A program made the position numbers and the translations under genes. This document shows, piece after piece, positions 35,964 to 46,600 of a stretch of 64,000 bases of DNA. Source of the stretch: GCA-002727735 sp038134525 (GTDB lineage: Bacteria; Bacteroidota; Bacteroidia; Flavobacteriales_D; Parvicellaceae); contig JAYPVI010000001.1 of assembly GCA_038134525.1 (NCBI GenBank), forward strand, positions 1 to 64,000, in the 5' to 3' direction. The first letter of the stretch is position 1. The number at the start of each line of letters is the position of its first letter. Under the pieces are notes generated by a model, which saw only the letters and a program-made list of their open reading frames with translations, did no database searches and was not told where the DNA came from.

Positions 35964-37526
35964 ATGATTCGACATGTCGTAATTTTGCTAATCTTTTTAA
36001 TAACCAATTTAGGTATTTTTTGCCAAGAAAAATATTGGATTTTTTTAAGTGATAAAGATCATAGTATAGACGATAGAAAGGAATATTTAGACTCAAAGGC
36101 AATAGAAAGAAGAATGAAGATGGGATTGCCAAAATATGATTTCGATGATCTTCCTGTGAGCAATACATATCTGAATATAATAAAACAAAACACTACTGAA
36201 ATTACGGGGACATCTAGATGGTTTAATGCCATTTGTTGTAAAGCTGATGAGAGCCAGATTAAAAAAATTAGATTATTTCCTTTTGTAAGGGAAGTAATTC
36301 CGTCTGTTAGCAAAATTAGGACCTGTAGTAGCACACTAAATGAGCTAGAAATCAACAATTTAATGGAAAGACAAATCTCTTCATTAGAGGGGTATTTTTT
36401 TCAAGAAAATAATTTCACAGGTAAAGGTCTTCGTATCTGTGTTATCGATGGAGGATTTAAAGGAGCAAAAGAAGCTCCAGCTTTAAAACATTTGTTTGAT
36501 AACAATCAAATAAAAAAGACATGGGATTTTCACCACGAAACAGAAAATGTATTTCGTTATATTAATCATGGTACTGGTGTACTAAGTTGTATTGCCGGTA
36601 AGTACCAAAATCAGATTATGGGTCTGGCCCAATCTGCCGAATTTTTATTGGCTAGAACCGAAAGAGTTATGGTAGAAAATGAATCCGAAGAAGAGTTATG
36701 GTTAATGGCCATGGAGTGGGCAGATGCAAATGGTGCTGATATCATCAACACCTCCCTTGGTTATACGGCTGATGAATACTTCAATTACCAAATGGATGGA
36801 AAAACTTCGTTAATTTCAAGAGCGGCTAATTTAGCGGCTAAAAAAGGGATTCTTGTATTAGTATCAGCAGGTAATTCTGGAAGTGGAGATTGGAAATATA
36901 TTGGAACACCTGCGGATGCGGATAGTGTGTTAACAATAGGCGCAGTTACAGGCAGTGAGTTACATAGAGATTTCAGTTCATTTGGACCGACATCAGATTT
37001 TAGAATGAAACCCAATGTTGTCGCTTTTGGAGATGTTATGGGAGCTACTAAAAACGGTATAGAACAAGCTAATGGAACTTCTTTTTCTTGTCCTTTGATT
37101 TCAGGTTTTGCTGCGTGTGTTTGGGAAAAGTTCCCCGATAAAACAAATATGGAAATTTTCAAATTAATAGAAGAAAGCGGCTCTCTTTACCCCTACTTTG
37201 ATTATGCACACGGATTTGGCATGCCTAAAGCATCGTATTTTTTTAAAGAAAATAAGAAGAATCCAACTTTCAAAATCAATAAAAATGAAGGTAAAGTTAT
37301 TGTTGAACTTATTGATAAAACTTACAAAAATGTTGGAACTCAATACATGTTTATGCATGTCGAAAATAATCAGTTCCTACATGAGAACAAAACGTTTAAT
37401 GTGCTTGAGCATTATGAAACCATTTTTATACATAATGATATTCCCTACAATATTGATGTAGATCAGTATAAAAATAAAACATTACGATTTCATTTTAACG
37501 GATATACAGATGAAATACGATTATAA
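35964..37526 (+). CDS. Secreted S8 (subtilisin-like) serine peptidase
   Basis: A 520-residue protein. A signal peptide (1-20) ends GIFCQ, followed by a propeptide-like domain (YWIFLSDKDHS, AIERR, SRWFNAICC). The catalytic domain has Asp162 (CVIDGGF), His202 (NHGTGV) and Ser373 (NGTSFSCP). The final 90 residues form a small beta domain that does not contain the YPNP-type T9SS sorting tail usually found in this subfamily. The next gene, an outer-membrane-like protein, overlaps its 3' end by 17 bases, so the two are coexpressed. Substrate unknown. Confidence 0.9.
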   Translation: MIRHVVILLIFLITNLGIFCQEKYWIFLSDKDHSIDDRKEYLDSKAIERRMKMGLPKYDFDDLPVSNTYLNIIKQNTTEITGTSRWFNAICCKADESQIKKIRLFPFVREVIPSVSKIRTCSSTLNELEINNLMERQISSLEGYFFQENNFTGKGLRICVIDGGFKGAKEAPALKHLFDNNQIKKTWDFHHETENVFRYINHGTGVLSCIAGKYQNQIMGLAQSAEFLLARTERVMVENESEEELWLMAMEWADANGADIINTSLGYTADEYFNYQMDGKTSLISRAANLAAKKGILVLVSAGNSGSGDWKYIGTPADADSVLTIGAVTGSELHRDFSSFGPTSDFRMKPNVVAFGDVMGATKNGIEQANGTSFSCPLISGFAACVWEKFPDKTNMEIFKLIEESGSLYPYFDYAHGFGMPKASYFFKENKKNPTFKINKNEGKVIVELIDKTYKNVGTQYMFMHVENNQFLHENKTFNVLEHYETIFIHNDIPYNIDVDQYKNKTLRFHFNGYTDEIRL

Positions 37527-38232
37527 ATTAACATTAATAATATTATTGATTTTAAAATCTCAATTTGGCTTTTCTCAAAAGGTTATTTTAGAAGAAAAAG
37601 TTCCAGTTGAATTTAAAAATTATAATATGACCAAAGGGCCAAACAAAAAGAAATTTTCTTCTATAGAATTTAGTTTCGGAACATTTTTACCCTTTACTAT
37701 GAACGAAGATCAATTAATAGCTTTCAACCCCAGTTTTGAATACCAATTAAGCACGAAATTTAAAAGAAAAGTCTCACCTATTTTATCTCTAACAAATGTG
37801 TTTGGAATCTCTCATTTGCGTATTCAAGCGAAAAACATTTATGAACTACATCACTTTGGTATTAGTAGCAGTGCACTTGATCCGAAATTTAGAATATGGA
37901 ATTTGATGTATCAATTTGGTTTACGATTTAATATTGACCCTAATAGGGGAAACCAACTTGGAAAATACATTGAAATGAATGTATTCGGCTATTACAATAT
38001 AAATTCAACACTCAGATACGAATTTAATACGAATTTAAATGATAAAACTATTATTAAAGATAAAAACCCAAATTCTATTTCAAATTTTAATTATGGTCTA
38101 AAACTAAAATTTGGACTAAAAAATAAGTCCATTTTTGGATCATATCGATTAAGTGAGTATGTAGAAAATAGAGATATTCCTAAACTTTCAATTGGAGTTT
38201 CTAGTGTAATCGGAATCAAAGAATACAGGTAG
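37510..38232 (+). CDS. Putative outer-membrane beta-barrel protein
   Basis: A 240-residue protein with a signal peptide ending FGFSQ and alternating hydrophobic/polar strands (SIEFSFGTFLPF, FEYQLSTKFK, LKLKFGLKNKS) typical of a small porin-like barrel. I recognise no specific family. The ATG overlaps the upstream subtilase gene by 17 bases, and the 3' end directly abuts the convergent holA gene. Confidence 0.65.
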   Translation: MKYDYKLTLIILLILKSQFGFSQKVILEEKVPVEFKNYNMTKGPNKKKFSSIEFSFGTFLPFTMNEDQLIAFNPSFEYQLSTKFKRKVSPILSLTNVFGISHLRIQAKNIYELHHFGISSSALDPKFRIWNLMYQFGLRFNIDPNRGNQLGKYIEMNVFGYYNINSTLRYEFNTNLNDKTIIKDKNPNSISNFNYGLKLKFGLKNKSIFGSYRLSEYVENRDIPKLSIGVSSVIGIKEYR

Positions 38233-39237
38233 CTAGTGCATGATCTTAAAAATCAGTTCTTTCAGCAATTCTTCATTACTGATACTGGATGAATACACCC
38301 CTTTACTAGCTAAATCGTAGTATCTTAATTCAGAAAGAATACGTGCTAACTTTCCTTTGGAATAATATGCAGAAGCTTGTTGATATTGTTTGATAAAAAA
38401 AGGGTGGACCCCAATCTTAACTGCAATTTGATTTGGGCTTAAATCTTTAACATAAAAATGGTATTTCATAAGCTTTGTGAAAAAGCCATACAAATGCCCA
38501 ATAACGACCACAACAGGGTGTAATTTATGATTCCGTCCAAAGTGTTGTGCAATTAAACTCGCTTTTTTGATATTAAACGAAGCCAAGGAATCGGTTAATT
38601 CAAATAAGTTAAAATCCTTAGAGAAACCAATGTGCTGTTGGATTAATTCCACATTGATAAAGTTATCTTTTGGTTTTAAAATTTTTAATTTCTCTAAGTT
38701 TTTTTCTATTCCAGATAAATCATTTCCTGCATATTCAGCTAACAAAACAGCTGATTTTTGATCTATTTTTAATTCTAGATTTCTTGCGCAATTTATGACC
38801 CAATCTGGAAGTTGATAATCACGAACCGGTTCAGCATCAAATAAATATTTTTCTTTCGACAATACCTTGGTTAAAGCTTTTCTCTTATCTAATTTCTTTC
38901 CCTTGTAGCAAAAAACTAAAATGGTAGTGGGTACAGGTTTTTCAAAATAGGATAAAAAAAATTCTACAGTACGGGCTAAATGCTGAGCCTCTCTAACGAC
39001 AATGAGTTGATAAGAGGCCATTAAAGGATAACGTTTAGCTGTATCTAATATAGCCTCAACAGTTGAATCTTTGCCATAAAAAATAGTTTGATTAAAATCT
39101 CTTTCATGTTCTTCTAATACACTAATTAGCAACTTATTTGCAATTTTATCAATTTGGTAGGTGTTTTCTCCGTGTAGGAAATATACTGGCTTAAAAACAC
39201 CACGTTCAATATCAGCGATTATTTGATTATATTCCAA
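38233..39237 (-). CDS. holA: DNA polymerase III subunit delta
   Basis: A 334-residue clamp-loader delta subunit with the family N-terminus (PVYFLHGENTYQIDKIANKL), the VVREAQHL and LAEYAGNDLSGIEKNLEKL segments, and a C-terminal collar domain (SELRYYDLASKGV). It opens the sliding clamp during loading. It starts with TTG, and the neighbouring divergent gene also starts with TTG 16 bases away. That leaves little room for separate promoters. Confidence 0.92.
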   Translation of the reverse strand: MEYNQIIADIERGVFKPVYFLHGENTYQIDKIANKLLISVLEEHERDFNQTIFYGKDSTVEAILDTAKRYPLMASYQLIVVREAQHLARTVEFFLSYFEKPVPTTILVFCYKGKKLDKRKALTKVLSKEKYLFDAEPVRDYQLPDWVINCARNLELKIDQKSAVLLAEYAGNDLSGIEKNLEKLKILKPKDNFINVELIQQHIGFSKDFNLFELTDSLASFNIKKASLIAQHFGRNHKLHPVVVVIGHLYGFFTKLMKYHFYVKDLSPNQIAVKIGVHPFFIKQYQQASAYYSKGKLARILSELRYYDLASKGVYSSSISNEELLKELIFKIMH

Positions 39238-39253
39238 AACGAATTCCTAAGAT

Positions 39254-39682
39254 TTGATACCTAATTACAACCATAAAACTAAAATAATTAATTCAAAAGA
39301 ATACCTTTTTGATGAATTAAGAAAAAAATGGATTATATCAACACCCGAAGAGATTGTACGTCAAAATTGTTGGAAGTTTTTACATCATGAAAAAAACTAC
39401 CCAATAAGTCTTATGGCTATTGAAAAACAGTTTGAAGTCAACAACCAAAAGAAAAGATTTGATATTGTCGTTTTTGACAAAAAAGGAAATCCCAACTTAC
39501 TTATTGAATGCAAAGCACCAGAAATTACCATTAGCAATGAGACTATGCATCAAGTACTTACTTATCAACATTTCTTTAAAGCGAAAGTATTGATTTTAAC
39601 CAATGGTAAAAACACTTATTGTATTGATATCAATTTAGAAAGTAAAAAAGCAACTTACTTAGATCAAATTCCATTTTACTGA
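39254..39682 (+). CDS. HSDR_N-like (type I restriction enzyme R N-terminal domain) nuclease-fold protein
   Basis: A 142-residue stand-alone protein with the PD-(D/E)XK-type core of HsdR N-termini: EIVRQNCWKFL, KKRFDIVVFDKKGNPNLLIE (Asp and Glu-x-Lys in LLIECKAP), then HQVLTYQHFF. No helicase, methylase or specificity subunit is present, so this is not a restriction system. Single-domain members next to holA are seen in Bacteroidota, with no known role. The start is TTG. Confidence 0.8.
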   Translation: MIPNYNHKTKIINSKEYLFDELRKKWIISTPEEIVRQNCWKFLHHEKNYPISLMAIEKQFEVNNQKKRFDIVVFDKKGNPNLLIECKAPEITISNETMHQVLTYQHFFKAKVLILTNGKNTYCIDINLESKKATYLDQIPFY

Positions 39683-39703
39683 TTTTTTTTGTATATTTAG
39701 TTT

Positions 39704-42700
39704 ATGGGTATTAGGAGCATTTTTATTCTTTTTTCTTTTTGCATTACATGTTGTATATTTTCTCAAAAAGAATCCCCAATTTCTCCTTTTTCAAGCCCAA
39801 TTAATTGGCCAAAAATTGCCCATAAAACAAATATTGGCATCTATTTAAAAGGCAATGACAGTAAAATTCAAAAATTAGTCCAGAATTATCAAGCCAACTA
39901 CATCCAAAAACACCAAGACTGGCACTATATTAGAGTAGCACCTAGCCTTTGCAAAAACTTAATTTTAGAAAAAGATATACAGGATTTCTACCTACCACAA
40001 GAAGTTGGCACTCCCATGAACGATACCATGCGTGTTAATAATAGAATAAATGACACTCATAATGGAACTAGCCCACTAAGCAATTCACACACTGGAAATG
40101 GAGTAATAATTGGCTTTATTGATACAGGTATTGACTTTACACATGATGACTTTAAACATCCTGATGGGTCAACTCGAATCATTTCTCTTTGGGATCAAAA
40201 CTTATCAACAGCTGCTAATACACCACAGCCTTATGGTTATGGACAACATTGGGATAGCTCAGGGATAAATGCAGGACTTCCAACTGCACATAATGACCAA
40301 TGGGGTCATGGAACCACAGTTGCTGGAGCAGGTGCTGGCAATGGTTCTTCAGTTGGCAAATACAAAGGGGTAGCCTATGAAGCTGACATGGTGGTAGTGG
40401 AAGCAGATTTTGGGGCAAATTTTTTGGCTAATGTTCAAGATGCTACCACTTACATTTACAATATTGCCGATTCCTTAGGAAAACCATGTGTAATCAATGT
40501 CAGTGCAGGCACTTACTTTGGCGCACATGATGGTTTAGATCCAAGTGCGCAATTCATTCATAATAGTGTAGTAGGCACCAATGGACACCTTTTTGTTTGT
40601 TCTGCAGGAAATGTAGGAGATAAGTTTTTTCATTTAAGACATGAGGTATCAACCAATGATACTGTTTTTACATTATTCAAACACAACAATAGTCTTGATT
40701 ATGCTGCATATGGCTGTGTTCCCTACTGTTATGGTGATAATAGTGTTCATTTTGTTGGTTATGGTGACACATCCCAAATAAACCATCTTGAAATTGCCAT
40801 GAGTGGCTTTCACAACGATAACTTAAGAGGCATTACAGACTATTTTTCAATCAAAGATTACCTAGATGGCAACCTATATCAAGACGCTTATGGAGCTTAT
40901 GTAGATTCCATTGTAAACTCGAATAACGAAAGAGTTGGCATGATGTTTATGTTTGCTCAAACGCTTTATGACTCAGTTGTAAGTTTTGAAATAATACTTA
41001 GCCCAGATTCTTCGGGTAATTACTATTGGGGGCTACATACTACTGGTACTGGTTTTTTAGATGTTTGGTCCGATGAAACAACCTACAGTAAATCAAATAT
41101 GGTCAGAATAAACGATGCAGAGTTTCCTTTCGGCTCAATACCACCTAACTACGCTAACTCAGATTCACTACAAACTATTTGTAGCTCTTTCCAATGTCTT
41201 AATAGTGTTATTACTGTAGGAAATTACACCAATGACAGTGGATATGTAAATAACCTAGGTAATTGGAAAAACGAAGCTGGAACAAGGGGAGAAATACATT
41301 ATAATTCTAGCAAAGGACCTACTCGACATGGAGCATTGAAACCAGAAATTTCAGCATCCGGAGCAACTACAGTGAGTTCTTTTCCCATTCATTTGTATAG
41401 TGGTATGAGCGATGCTGATTTAGCCTTGGGCGGCAAACATTACCGTAATGGTGGAACATCTATGTCTAGCCCTGTAGTGGCTGGAGTAGCTGCACTATAT
41501 TTAGAAAAATGCAATCAAGGGAATTATACACATTTTCGCAACGACTTAATTTTTAGCGCATACAGCGATGGATGGACAGGCACTTTACCCAACTATGATT
41601 TTGGATATGGAAAACTAGATGGATTTCAGACACTTATACATAGTGGAGTTGATGATACAACAGTTAGCACTGGCTGTGATAGTTTACTTTGGAACAATAA
41701 CTATTACAGTTCATCTGGATATTATTCAGTATATGGGACAAATACAAAAGGATGTGATTCTGCTCATGTATTACAACTAACTATACATCAATCAAATCTA
41801 GTTTCGGACACACGCTTTGAATGCGATAGCTTAGAATGGATTGATGGCAATACTTACTATTCAAATAATAATTCTGCTACGTATATATTAGTGAATCAAT
41901 TTGGGTGCGATAGCACAATAAACCTAGATTTAACTATTGGTGGAAGTTCAATTGGAGATACACTAAGCATTTCTTCTTGTGACAATTACTTATGGAATGG
42001 AAAATATTATGATTCTACTGGTACATTTAATGACACGCTTACAGCTCAAAATGGTTGTGATAGTATTTCTACACTAAGCTTTACAAAATTAACTTCCTCA
42101 TTTGGTGACACTACATCCTTAAATAATTGTGATAGTCTAAATTGGAATGGCACTTATTTTTATACAAGCGGAAACTACGAGGACACTTTGGTAAATAACA
42201 ATGGTTGTGATAGTATAGTTTTTTTGGCAGCTACTATTTTTGCGAGTCATTCGACTAATGAAAACCTAAGTTTTTGCGAGCAGTACACATGGGTTAATGG
42301 ACAAACCTATAACAGCGATACTTCAGGTGAAACTTTTACTTTAACATCCATTTATGGCTGTGACAGTGTTGTAACACTAAACCTAACTATTCATCCTTCT
42401 TTTAACTTTACCGATACCATTTCCAGTTGTGATCATTATCAATGGAATAACAACAACTACTCCACCTCTGGTTTTTATATAGATTCTTTATCCTCATCTA
42501 TCGGTTGTGATAGCATTTCTTCTCTCCTACTCACCATCAACTATAGCTTTGCTGACACCCTTTATAATGCTGCTTGTAACAATTACGATTGGGAAGGTAA
42601 TTCCTATTCTTCATCTGGCTTTTATCAAGCCAATTACAATACTTCCAATGGATGTGACAGTACACTTTATCTAAATCTTGTCATTAATTCCAGTTATTCT

Positions 42701-43609
42701 GACACCACTACCCAAGCCCATTGCGACAACTACACTTGGAACAATCAGCTCTACTCTACTTCTGGGATTTATGTAGACTCCAATCTTAATAGTACCGGGT
42801 GTGATAGCTTGAACTACCTTGACCTTTCTATCTATCCAAGTTATGTGGATACTTTCTTCAAAGCTGTTTGTGACACTTTTGTGTGGAACAACAATACGTA
42901 TACTTCCTCTGGAATTTATACCGATACCTTAGCCAGTATCAACGCTTGCGATAGTGTGGTTTCCTATGAATTAAACGTCAACAACCAAATGGGTAGTCCA
43001 ATCACTTTACAATTAATCTTGGATGACTATTGCCGTGAAACAAGGTGGACCATGAAAGATAGTCAAGACTCCATTTGGTTTGCTGGCGGTCCTTATGACT
43101 GTGTGCCTAACGGTGGAGGTAATCAAGCCAATGACACCATCATTCAAGACATATATATTGACGCTAACGAATGTTACACTTTTGAACTCATTGACGATTT
43201 TGGCGATGGAATGAGTGCTTCAACTTACGGTGGAACAGACGGAGAATGGCTACTCACCGATTACAATGGCATCACACTAATGCAAGGTCAAGGTAACTTC
43301 GGTAATAGTATATCTGCTGATGTGTACATCATTTCGGCTATCCCTTCCAGCTTAGCTCATCATACAGCACCAAGTATTGCAGTATCAGTTTACCCTAATC
43401 CATTCATAAATGAAACACAAGTAGCTGTTCACAATCAACAAAATCAGTTTAATTACCAAATCCTTGATTCACAAGGAAGAATTGTCTTAAATGGACAAGC
43501 AAACCAAAATCCATTTACCCTGTACAACAAAAATCTATCCTCCGGAATATATTGGCTTAAAATTTTAAATGTAGTAGAACTTACACCACTTAAATTAATT
43601 GTAAATTAG
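39704..43609 (+). CDS. T9SS-exported S8 serine peptidase with nine Cys-paired repeats
   Basis: A 1301-residue protein. A signal peptide (1-21) ends CCIFSQ. The subtilase domain (about 110-650) has catalytic Asp140 (GFIDTGID), His202 (WGHGTTVAG) and Ser586 (GTSMSSPVV). Nine tandem repeats of about 49 residues follow (658-1096), each with a Cys near the start (CDxYxWNN), SGxY in the middle and GCDS near the end. Next come a beta domain (about 1100-1215) and a T9SS type A sorting tail (VSVYPNPFINETQVAV ... SGIYWLKIL). The T9SS carries such proteins across the outer membrane and removes or lipid-anchors the tail. The last 575 bp before the final dozen codons are identical to those of the next gene. 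Confidence 0.92.
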   Translation: MGIRSIFILFSFCITCCIFSQKESPISPFSSPINWPKIAHKTNIGIYLKGNDSKIQKLVQNYQANYIQKHQDWHYIRVAPSLCKNLILEKDIQDFYLPQEVGTPMNDTMRVNNRINDTHNGTSPLSNSHTGNGVIIGFIDTGIDFTHDDFKHPDGSTRIISLWDQNLSTAANTPQPYGYGQHWDSSGINAGLPTAHNDQWGHGTTVAGAGAGNGSSVGKYKGVAYEADMVVVEADFGANFLANVQDATTYIYNIADSLGKPCVINVSAGTYFGAHDGLDPSAQFIHNSVVGTNGHLFVCSAGNVGDKFFHLRHEVSTNDTVFTLFKHNNSLDYAAYGCVPYCYGDNSVHFVGYGDTSQINHLEIAMSGFHNDNLRGITDYFSIKDYLDGNLYQDAYGAYVDSIVNSNNERVGMMFMFAQTLYDSVVSFEIILSPDSSGNYYWGLHTTGTGFLDVWSDETTYSKSNMVRINDAEFPFGSIPPNYANSDSLQTICSSFQCLNSVITVGNYTNDSGYVNNLGNWKNEAGTRGEIHYNSSKGPTRHGALKPEISASGATTVSSFPIHLYSGMSDADLALGGKHYRNGGTSMSSPVVAGVAALYLEKCNQGNYTHFRNDLIFSAYSDGWTGTLPNYDFGYGKLDGFQTLIHSGVDDTTVSTGCDSLLWNNNYYSSSGYYSVYGTNTKGCDSAHVLQLTIHQSNLVSDTRFECDSLEWIDGNTYYSNNNSATYILVNQFGCDSTINLDLTIGGSSIGDTLSISSCDNYLWNGKYYDSTGTFNDTLTAQNGCDSISTLSFTKLTSSFGDTTSLNNCDSLNWNGTYFYTSGNYEDTLVNNNGCDSIVFLAATIFASHSTNENLSFCEQYTWVNGQTYNSDTSGETFTLTSIYGCDSVVTLNLTIHPSFNFTDTISSCDHYQWNNNNYSTSGFYIDSLSSSIGCDSISSLLLTINYSFADTLYNAACNNYDWEGNSYSSSGFYQANYNTSNGCDSTLYLNLVINSSYSDTTTQAHCDNYTWNNQLYSTSGIYVDSNLNSTGCDSLNYLDLSIYPSYVDTFFKAVCDTFVWNNNTYTSSGIYTDTLASINACDSVVSYELNVNNQMGSPITLQLILDDYCRETRWTMKDSQDSIWFAGGPYDCVPNGGGNQANDTIIQDIYIDANECYTFELIDDFGDGMSASTYGGTDGEWLLTDYNGITLMQGQGNFGNSISADVYIISAIPSSLAHHTAPSIAVSVYPNPFINETQVAVHNQQNQFNYQILDSQGRIVLNGQANQNPFTLYNKNLSSGIYWLKILNVVELTPLKLIVN
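41675..42990 (+). repeat. Array of nine ~49-residue Cys-paired repeats in the S8 protease
   Basis: The units are in frame, with a period of about 147 bp. Each unit has two conserved Cys residues about 25 positions apart (CDxYxW and GCDS), which could form one disulfide per repeat. The last four units correspond one to one with the last four units of the downstream M43 protein at an offset of 4255 bp. Confidence 0.85.
42998..43572 (+). repeat. 575-bp perfect direct repeat, copy 1 (T9SS tail of S8 protease)
   Basis: By eye I find no mismatch between this block and 47253-47827 (offset 4255). The bordering bases differ (T versus C at 42997/47252, A versus C at 43573/47828). The homologous sequence upstream of the block is clearly diverged, including at synonymous sites. 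The block encodes the post-repeat beta domain and most of the sorting domain. Confidence 0.93.
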
Positions 43610-43634
43610 CGCATTCCGTTACAAATGCCATAAA

Positions 43635-46600
43635 ATGATTAAGAAGTTAATTAGTTTACCCCTATTTACAATATTTTTTTTCCATTTAATAAATTCTCAA
43701 ACCCAAGAAAAGTGTGGTTTTGAACATAAGCATGACCAGCTTATGCAAAATATAGCTTTCAAGGAGTTAATGGAAAATAGTGAAGCTTGTATAAAACAAT
43801 ATCGTATAAATCCAAATAAGTCATCTACCATTTATAACATACCTGTTGTTGTACATGTTCTTCATAAAGGCGAAGCTGTGGGCACGGGAACCAATATTTC
43901 TGATGCACAAATTAATAGTGCCATTTCACATTTAAATCAAGTTTACCGAGGACAGACAGCAAATAGCCCTGTAGATTTTGGGATTCAATTTTCATTAGCA
44001 CAACAAGATCCAAATTGTAATGCTTCAAATGGGATTAATAGGGTTGATGCGTCAGGAATACCAAACTATTCTTCTGGTGGTGTAGATTATTTTGGTGATG
44101 GAGGTGAAGCTGATGAGGATGATTTAAAAGATTTAAGCAAATGGCCTGTTTCAGATTACTTTAACATTTGGATAGTTTCAGAAATTGAAAATAATAACGG
44201 AGGTGCTGGAGTACAGGGCTATGCGAACTTTTTTACTGGATCAAATACATATGAAGGCTCTATGATGATGGCCAATGTGTTTGGTTATGATCCAACCTCT
44301 GCAAACGCTTCTTTTAACTTAAAGTTTCCAAGAGACAATGGAACTGTAATTCATGAATTTGGCCACTATTTGCATTTACATCATACCTTTAAAGGAGATG
44401 ATGATGCAGATCAAGATGGCATTGGAGATAATTGCCCTGGAGACGTAACTGTAGGGGTAGACAGCGATGGATGTGCAGATACTGAAGTACATAAAAGGCA
44501 CACTAGTCAATGTAAAACTGGTCAAATCAATGATTGTACAGGTGCCATTTTTGGCAATAATGTGGCTTTAAACTTTATGTCTTATGCCAGTTGTCAAGAC
44601 AGACTTACTAACGATCAAAAAACACGAGCAAGGGGTATGCTATCCTCATCCGGTCTAAGTTTGGTTTATTCTCTAGGTGATGAAGCTCCCAACCCAGTTA
44701 GCGGAATAGTTAGTGCTGCATCATGCACTCCACAAACTGATGCCACAGGACTAAGTGGAGGCTATGCCGGCATAATGAAAATGACAATATTAAATACCTA
44801 TTCAAATATCACATCCAATGCTCAAAATGACGGTGGTTATCTAGATTTTTCAAATGAATGTTTAAAAACAATTAATTTATACGAAGATTCAACCTACACA
44901 TTTGAGTTAGAAACTTGGTTCAATGATCATAACATTAGGGGATTCATAGACTTTAATAATGATGGAGATTTTCTTGATCCAAATGAGGAAATTTTAAATT
45001 TAAATATCCCTGGCAATCCAAACCCACCCTATAGAAGTTCAGGTCAAGCAGTTTATACTCTACCTTCAGTAAATGGAACTTCCATTCTTGGAGGCACCAA
45101 ATTGAGGTTAAGGCTTAATGCCGATATTGGCATAGTTTTGAATCCCTGTGAAGCACCCCTGCATGGACAAGTAGAAGATTATGCTATAATCATCAACCAA
45201 GTTAATGCCATTCCCCCAGTAACTAATAACATTGGCGCAAATTTTTGTGCTGGCAGCAGCTATAATTTTAATGGAACAAATCTTAGCTATTCTGGCACAT
45301 ATAGAGATACAATTCCAGCAGGTGCTGCATCTGGTGGTGATAGTATAATTGTACTCACTTTAAATCAACACCCTGAAATGTCTCTCAATGGAATTAGTAG
45401 TAATACAACTTGTTCAAATGGAAATGATGGTACCATAAATTTAACGATTACCAATGGTACTGGACCATACCTATTTGATTGGGACAATGATGGCACAGGT
45501 GACAGTGATGATGTTGAGGATTTAAACAATTTAGTTGCTGGAAATTATTGTGTTACCGTAACAGATCAAAACTTGTGTGCCAAGAACAATTGTTTTGTGG
45601 TAAGCTCACCTGCAGCTATAACTAACACTGTTTCAGAAACCGTATGCAATGGAGGTAGTTTCACCTATTATGGAACAACTTATAACAGTAGTAATCTTTC
45701 TGGAATCCATAATTTAACTACAGCTAATGGATGTGATAGCACAGTTACATTTACATTAACTGTAAATCCACCCATTTCTGGTTCAGAAAATGTAACTATA
45801 TGCAATAATTATTCTTGGAATGGCAATACGTATAATACTACTGGAAGCTACAATGAAACTTTACAAGCTGTGAATGGATGTGATAGCTTAGCCACACTAA
45901 ACCTTACTATTTCCAATGCGATAAACAACACGGAAAATGTGACCACATGTAATTCTTACAATTTTAATGGCACCATTTTAAGCGCTTCCGGAACCTACAA
46001 GGATACCATTGTTACGTTAAGTGGTTGCGATAGTATTGTAACACTAAATCTTACAATAAACCCCACCATCAATCAAACTGAAAACATCACAAATTGTGGC
46101 GATTACTCATGGAATGGAAATACATACAACATTTCTGGAACGTATCATGATACATTACAAGCAAATAATGGATGTGATAGTGTAGTCACCTTAAACTTAA
46201 TTATAAATCATTCAGGAGCATCAAGCCAAAACATCACTTCGTGTGAGAATTATCAATGGAATGGAAATGTATATAACAGCTCTGGAACGTATCGTGATAC
46301 ATTGCAAACATCAAATGGATGTGATAGTGTGATCACGCTGAATTTAACTGTAAATGATAATGTTAATAATTCAGAAAATATTACATCATGTGGATCGTAT
46401 TTTTGGCATAACATCGTTTACAGTTCTAGTGGAGTATACATAGATACATTACAAGCAAATAATGGATGTGACAGCATTACCACTTTAAATTTAACCATCA
46501 TATCTGCTATAAACACTGCTGAAAGTGCTACTTCTTGTGGATCGTATTTTTGGCATAACAATAATTACACAGCCACTGGATCCTATGATGATACGCTACA

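Noticed and set aside
39254..39682. Restriction-modification system suggested by the HSDR_N-like domain
   Set aside because: Only a 142-residue domain is present; no helicase, methyltransferase or specificity gene is adjacent.
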